Origin: JAWLBW01 sp041687475
GTDB taxonomy: Bacteria; J088; JAWLBW01
Assembly (NCBI GenBank): GCA_041687475.1
Contig: JAWLBW010000191.1
Span: 1 to 8,919, forward strand
DNA: 8,919 nt
Direction: 5' to 3'
Position numbers and translations under genes: made by a program. Below are positions 5,969 to 8,919 of this stretch, piece by piece. Position 1 is the first letter of the stretch, and each line of letters opens with the position of its first letter. Under the pieces are notes generated by a model that saw nothing but the letters and a program-made list of their open reading frames with translations, was not told the origin of the DNA and searched no databases.

Positions 5969-6442
5969 ATGCCGACACTACACGACCTCAGAACCTGGAC
6001 CGAAATGGCCGGCGCCCTGCTTTACGTGGGCACCCGGTTCGACGACCGTTCGCTGCCCGAGTGGCTGCGCAGGCTGACGCCGGCACCACGACGGTATGCA
6101 CGCAGTTGGAGCCAGGCCGAACGGGTGCGCGAAATTTCGAACATGGTGGTATACAGGCTGCCCCACCTGCGCATGGGCAACTGCCTGAAGCTGTCGCTGC
6201 TACGCTACATACACCTGCGCAAGCTGGGCTTCAACCCCCGCTTTCACATGGGCGTCAAACCGAATGCCGACGGTGTAACAGGGCACGCCTGGCTTACCCT
6301 CAACGGCGAACTGCTCTGGGAAAACGACGCGTTCGTAGCCGGTTTTCGCGAAACCTTCAGCTACCCCCCCATCGACAAAGACACCGGCGAGGCGCCCGAA
6401 GACAAAACGCAAAGCGATACGCATTTGAAGAAAGCGGCCTGA
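5969..6442 (+). CDS. Transglutaminase-fold leader peptidase, lasso B2 type
   Basis: Protein of 157 residues in the lasso-peptide B2 family (transglutaminase-like Cys protease that removes leader peptides handed over by a PqqD-like partner). The catalytic triad can be placed: Cys72 in GNCLKLSLLRYIHLRKLGF, His106 in GHAWLTLNGE, and Asp120 in the segment LWENDAFV. The FHMGVK strand between Cys and His also fits. Length is slightly above the usual 140-150, with a polar, charged tail after about residue 135 that may be flexible. The ATG at 5969 is used. An upstream in-frame ATG at 5861 would add 36 unfamiliar residues and begin ahead of the promoter. The gene is divergent from the PqqD-like and peptide genes, from promoters placed back to back. 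The usual third partner, the asparagine-synthetase-like cyclase, is absent, so the product may be a cut linear peptide or be cyclised by an enzyme encoded elsewhere. Confidence 0.9.
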   Translation: MPTLHDLRTWTEMAGALLYVGTRFDDRSLPEWLRRLTPAPRRYARSWSQAERVREISNMVVYRLPHLRMGNCLKLSLLRYIHLRKLGFNPRFHMGVKPNADGVTGHAWLTLNGELLWENDAFVAGFRETFSYPPIDKDTGEAPEDKTQSDTHLKKAA

Positions 6443-6564
6443 ATCGGTCTGACCGTAAATCAGTCTGCACCCTCCCACGCAGCCGGAAACCCAGGGGGAA
6501 ATTTCGTGACAGCCTTCTCTCTGGTCCGGTGCAGCGTCAAGGTTTAGCGAGAACGAACGACGGT
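6443..6564. other. Gap between converging genes, with interleaved inverted repeats
   Basis: This 122-base gap lies between the ends of the B2-type gene and the Cys-rich gene. CTGCACC (6465-6471) pairs with GGTGCAG (6528-6534), and GGGGAAATT (6496-6504) with AATTTCCCC (6579-6587), which extends into the Cys-rich gene. The arms interleave (a-b-a'-b'). A short CGGT-CTG-ACCG hairpin follows the B2 stop. I see no T-run, so no classical terminator, and no ORF worth calling. Confidence 0.3.
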
Positions 6565-6747
6565 TCAGGAACGCTCGGAATTTCCCCTGAAGAAAAGGCA
6601 GCTGAGAACCGGTTGCGGCCGGTAGATCGGCGGCGTCGCGGCACGGCATTGGAGAAAGGCGCCGCCCCGTTTGCTCTGCACCAGACGAAGGTGCGCGCAG
6701 TCGTAACAGAGCGCCTGGGGAAATGGGCGGTCGGCAGCCATACTCAT
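6565..6747 (-). CDS. Small Cys-rich, probably zinc-binding protein
   Basis: Protein of 60 residues with Cys residues in the pattern CYDC...CRAA...VLSC: a CxxC pair, then a third Cys after SKRGGAFLQ and a fourth near the end after RPQPV. Four Cys in two half-sites is typical of a small zinc ribbon. From memory, short proteins with 'C..C.h...v.S.rG..F..C......P..PV..C' occur in many proteobacteria without known function; I cannot check this here. The first ATG (6747) overlaps the larE stop as ATGA; a second ATG (6741) is better spaced from the GAAGAG ribosome site, so the true start may be two codons later. The coupling suggests it is made together with LarE, perhaps for metal or sulfur handling, but that is only context. 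No signal peptide or membrane helix. Confidence 0.68.
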   Translation of the reverse strand: MSMAADRPFPQALCYDCAHLRLVQSKRGGAFLQCRAATPPIYRPQPVLSCLFFRGNSERS

Positions 6748-7583
6748 TGCTCTTCGGCGGCTCCCTTGCCGGTGAGCACGGGCACCGGCCTGTGAAGCCC
6801 TTCATTCAAGCTTCCCGAACGAAAGCCCGCCAGGTCGACGGTTACCCAGGTAAAGCCGGCCTCCTTGAAGAACGCAGAAATTCTTTCGCTGAGCGGCAAC
6901 AGCTCGCCGATGCGGTCGGCAGGCACCTCGATGCGGGCAAGCCTGTCGTGATGCCGAACCCGACACTGCGTAAACCCCAGATCCTTGAGCAGGTTTTCGC
7001 AACGCTCGACCTGCCGCAGGCGCTCTTCGGTAACGGCAAGCCCGTACGGCAGACGACTGGCAAGACAGGCCGCGGCGGGTTTCTTCGCGACGCTCAAGCC
7101 GAGGCTTGCAGCCAGGGCGCGAATTTCGTCCTTGCCCATATCGGCCTCGACGAAGGGCATGAGCACGTCGTATTTGCGGGCCGCCTCAATGCCCGGACGA
7201 AAATCGCCCAGATCGCCCCGGTTGATACCGGCGGCCACCCGTGCGATACCCCGTTTGTCGGCCACCCGCCGCGCCAGCGTGTACAGCTCGGTTTTGCAGA
7301 AAAAACACCGGTTGGTCGGGTTGGCCCGGTAATTCGGATCGCCCATTTCGTTCGAATGCAGCACGATGTGGTCGACACCGATTTCGGCGGCCACGCGCCG
7401 GCAGTCGTCAAGCTCGCGCTCGGGCAAAGACGCTCCCACGGCGGTCAACGCCGCCGCTTTCGCGCCCAATTCGTCGAAGGCAATGCGGGCGAGCAGCGCG
7501 CTGTCGACGCCACCCGAGAAAGTGACGAGCAGTGAGCCCGCCTCGCGAACAACCTCACGCAATCTGGCTTCGTAAGCAGTCAT
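6744..7583 (-). CDS. larE: LarE, ATP-dependent sacrificial sulfur transferase
   Basis: PP-loop enzyme of 279 residues. In the lactate racemase pathway LarE adenylates the carboxylates of the nicotinic-acid-derived nickel-pincer precursor and inserts sulfur. Visible signatures: PP-loop SGGVDSALLARIA (23-35), NPTNRCFFCKTELY (88-101), AGINRGDLGDFRPGIEAA (118-135), KKPAAACLASRLPYG (167-181) and the C-terminal VDLAGFRSGSLN. The CxxC pair (Cys93, Cys96) plus Cys173 form the three-Cys set of LarE homologues reported to use a [4Fe-4S] cluster, unlike the single sacrificial Cys of the Lactiplantibacillus enzyme; the assignment is from memory. Neither larB, larC nor a racemase (larA) is in the window, so the pincer pathway may be encoded elsewhere or this LarE may serve another thiolation. 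AAGGA abuts the ATG almost without spacing, a poor ribosome site. It follows the phosphate-dikinase regulator gene after 97 bases that contain a strong hairpin. Confidence 0.94.
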   Translation of the reverse strand: MTAYEARLREVVREAGSLLVTFSGGVDSALLARIAFDELGAKAAALTAVGASLPERELDDCRRVAAEIGVDHIVLHSNEMGDPNYRANPTNRCFFCKTELYTLARRVADKRGIARVAAGINRGDLGDFRPGIEAARKYDVLMPFVEADMGKDEIRALAASLGLSVAKKPAAACLASRLPYGLAVTEERLRQVERCENLLKDLGFTQCRVRHHDRLARIEVPADRIGELLPLSERISAFFKEAGFTWVTVDLAGFRSGSLNEGLHRPVPVLTGKGAAEEQ

Positions 7584-7617
7584 TCCTTACAGCATACCCG
7601 ATGCCGGAATACACCGT

Positions 7618-7652
7618 GGCCAGGCCGAGAGTCGAATGGTGTCGGCCTGGCC
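7618..7652. other. Perfect 11-bp inverted repeat between the dikinase regulator gene and larE
   Basis: GGCCAGGCCGA (7618-7628), a 13-base loop, then TCGGCCTGGCC (7642-7652) with no mismatch. It lies 28 bases after the stop of the PDRP/PpsR-like gene and 34 bases before the larE start. Neither strand has a T-run after the stem, so it is not a classical terminator. It may terminate weakly, protect the upstream mRNA end, or bind a dimeric regulator. Confidence 0.6.
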
Positions 7653-7680
7653 TCCTCCCCACCGGCGACCACGAGGCAGG

Positions 7681-8529
7681 TTAAAGGGTACCGTGCAGAC
7701 CGAGAATGGTCATGATTTCAGTGGCCACTTCCTCGACGGCCTTGCCGCTGACGTCGATGATGCGCCAGCCCTGCCCCGTAAACAGCGTTCGCGCCTCGTT
7801 GACCTCGGTATTGATGGCCCGCATGTCGACATAGGCGGTTTTCTTCTGCACGCCCAGCTTGCGCATGCGTTCCTGGCGAATGCGCACCAGCGAATCGGGG
7901 CGAATGACCAGCCCGAAGACTTTTTCCACAGGTAGGGCCAGCAGCTCGGGCGGCGGGGGAATGCCGGGCACGATAGGCACATTGGCGACCTTGAACCCCA
8001 TGTGGGCCAGGTACATGCTCAGGGGCGTTTTCGAAGTACGGCTGACACCCGCCAGCACGAAGTCGGCCTCGTGCAGGGTATCAAGACCGGTGCCGTCGTC
8101 GTGACGCACGGTGAATTCGACAGCCTCGACGCGATGAAAGTATGCCTCGTCAAGCTGGTGCAACAGGCCCGGCAGGTTGTAGGGCGTGCGTCCCAGATGG
8201 GTCGACAGTTTCGCCAACATGGGGCCCAGCAGGTCGAGCACGCTTATGCCCAACCGCTCGGCCTCGTAGTTGGCCAGGTCGCGCAGGGTGCGCATGCCGA
8301 TGGTGTGAATGACGAGCGCCTGATCGCCCTTTGCGCGCTCGAGGGTTTTGCGCAGGGCCGCCTCGGTGCGAATGTTGGGAAAACGCTTGACCGGAACGCG
8401 CACGTCGGAAAACTGCATCATGGCGGCCAGCGTTACCTTTTCGGCCGTGAGCCCCGTGCTGTCGCTGATGACATATACCGGCCGGGCCGATTCGGTCACG
8501 TTTTCGACTGTCTGCCTTTCCTCATCCAT
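7681..8529 (-). CDS. PDRP/PpsR: bifunctional regulator of PPDK or PEP synthase
   Basis: Protein of 282 residues in the DUF299 kinase/pyrophosphorylase family. These enzymes switch pyruvate,phosphate dikinase or PEP synthase off by ADP-dependent phosphorylation of an active-site Thr and on again by phosphate-dependent removal. Signatures: VYVISDSTGLTAE (18-30), HTIGMRTLRDL (75-85), the P-loop-like GVSRTSKTPLSMYLA (161-175), NVPIVPGIPPPPELL (183-197) and the C-terminal WRIIDVSGKAVEEVA (255-269). Length is normal for the family. The ATG at 8529 is used: GGTGG lies nearby upstream and the protein then begins just ahead of the conserved core. An in-frame extension to 8616 would add an Arg-rich tail and run through the predicted leader hairpin and nearly to the promoter. 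Neither PPDK nor PEP synthase is in the window, so which target it regulates is open. It is divergent from the sigma factor gene, 224 bases away. Confidence 0.95.
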   Translation of the reverse strand: MDEERQTVENVTESARPVYVISDSTGLTAEKVTLAAMMQFSDVRVPVKRFPNIRTEAALRKTLERAKGDQALVIHTIGMRTLRDLANYEAERLGISVLDLLGPMLAKLSTHLGRTPYNLPGLLHQLDEAYFHRVEAVEFTVRHDDGTGLDTLHEADFVLAGVSRTSKTPLSMYLAHMGFKVANVPIVPGIPPPPELLALPVEKVFGLVIRPDSLVRIRQERMRKLGVQKKTAYVDMRAINTEVNEARTLFTGQGWRIIDVSGKAVEEVATEIMTILGLHGTL

Positions 8530-8559
8530 GCAGGCACCACCCGTTCGCGTGGGAAAACC

Positions 8560-8596
8560 GGGTTTCGCGCCTCGCCTTCGACGAGAGGAGAAACCC
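8560..8596 (-). promoter_or_regulatory. Hairpin at the 5' end of the PDRP/PpsR-like mRNA
   Basis: Minus strand: GGGTTTC, then an inner CCTC(T)CG...CGAGG stem, then GAAACCC. The outer 7-bp arms are perfect. The hairpin begins one or two bases after the predicted transcription start (about 8598), so it would cap the mRNA. Such a structure can protect RNA from 5'-end-dependent decay. Confidence 0.5.
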
Positions 8597-8604
8597 CGAC
8601 TCGT

Positions 8605-8634
8605 ACTATACGACATCGCGCCACGCCCCGCCAG
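8605..8634 (-). promoter_or_regulatory. Promoter for the PDRP/PpsR-like gene
   Basis: Minus strand: -10 TATAGT (8605-8610; five of six matches) with CTGGCG (8629-8634; three of six) 18 bases upstream. The good -10 and poor -35 suggest an activated or moderate promoter. The start near 8598 gives a leader of about 70 bases before the ATG at 8529. Confidence 0.5.
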
Positions 8635-8753
8635 ATGGGCGCAGCCTGCCGACTGCCGAAAAGGGCCGCCTCTGCCCCGGGCATATGTGACCTGACCCGG
8701 GTAACCTTGCGTCTAATCCATGCTGGTACTGAGCGCCTTGTTCGTGATATCTT

Positions 8754-8919
8754 ATGCAGGCAGTGGCAAGCCGAAGAGAACTACTTCTGGCGGCCGGTCG
8801 GAACCCGGCCGAGGCCGACCTCCTTTCGCGATGCGTGGCCGGCGAAACCAACGCCCAGCACACTTTCATCGAGAAGTACAAGGGCTTTGTTTTCCGCACC
8901 GCCATGAAAGTGGTCGGCG
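8754..8919 (+). CDS. ECF-type RNA polymerase sigma factor, N-terminus only
   Basis: Fifty-five codons before the right edge. The translation runs MQAVASRRELLLAAGRNPAE, then DLLSRCVAGETNAQHTF, IEKYKGFVFRTAMKVVG. The part from about residue 22 fits sigma-70 region 2: a 'dLl.rc..Ge..A...fiekY...vfr.a..vvG' pattern with hydrophobic and aromatic residues in place. Region 2 contacts core polymerase and the -10 element. Region 4 and any anti-sigma gene lie outside. An in-frame TGA (8745-8747) limits the start to ATG 8754 or GTG 8763; neither has a clear ribosome site. A TCTAAT (8712-8717) could serve as a -10 box, or GGTACT (8725-8730) with TATCTT (8748-8753) 17 bases on, which would put the transcription start near the coding start. 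Codons 13-20 contain a perfect 7-bp hairpin, CGGCCGG and CCGGCCG (8791-8811). The ECF class rests on this short segment; another sigma-70 relative is possible. Confidence 0.75.
   Translation, partial: MQAVASRRELLLAAGRNPAEADLLSRCVAGETNAQHTFIEKYKGFVFRTAMKVVG

Noticed and set aside
6744..7583. The PP-loop protein as the missing lasso cyclase.
   Set aside because: Lasso cyclases are large asparagine-synthetase-B homologues of roughly 500-600 residues. This 279-residue protein carries the full LarE signatures, including NPTNRCFFCK and the LASRLPYG segment.
8530..8616. A 29-codon N-terminal extension of the PDRP/PpsR-like gene.
   Set aside because: It is Arg-rich, unlike the family, and overlaps the predicted leader hairpin and -10 box. 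The ATG at 8529 gives the normal length.
8606..8905. A 99-codon minus-strand frame overlapping the sigma factor gene.
   Set aside because: It is low in recognisable features, antisense to a clear sigma region 2, and covers the divergent control region.

Overview
The window is GC-rich, densely packed bacterial DNA with tight operons, standard Shine-Dalgarno sites and housekeeping-type promoters. A transmembrane chemoreceptor, a chemotaxis kinase, a phosphate-dikinase regulatory protein, LarE and an ECF-type sigma factor together suggest a free-living Gram-negative-type bacterium, perhaps of the deltaproteobacterial or Nitrospirota kind. No rRNA or other marker fixes the taxon. I saw no tRNA, rRNA, CRISPR array, insertion sequence or phage gene.

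Layout. (1) 1-5208, minus strand: a chemosensory operon transcribed cheA -> ExeA/GspA-type AAA ATPase -> CheW-domain protein with a long disordered N-terminus -> methyl-accepting chemoreceptor. The receptor runs off the left edge. The first three genes are almost fused (3-base gap, then a 1-base TAATG overlap). (2) 5209-5391: control region of that operon. (3) 5392-6442: a compact divergent locus that looks like peptide (RiPP) maturation. On the minus strand a PqqD-like, leader-binding protein is followed with an ATGA overlap by a 43-codon Cys-containing peptide gene, and a good intrinsic terminator closes the unit. On the plus strand, from a back-to-back promoter, comes a transglutaminase-fold leader peptidase of the lasso B2 type. 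No lasso cyclase is present. (4) 6443-7680: a small Cys-rich protein coupled to larE, both minus strand, and a long hairpin. (5) 7681-8529: PEP synthase/PPDK regulatory protein, minus strand. (6) 8754-8919: the start of an ECF sigma factor gene, plus strand, cut by the right edge.

How the parts fit. The receptor, CheW-domain protein and CheA should form one signalling array. The ATPase between CheA and the CheW-domain protein is unusual and suggests array placement or assembly, by analogy with ParC/ParP. The peptide locus has a leader binder, a leader protease and a precursor whose leader matches key positions of the lasso leader motif, but no visible ring-forming enzyme. These two loci are the best candidates for undescribed biology here.
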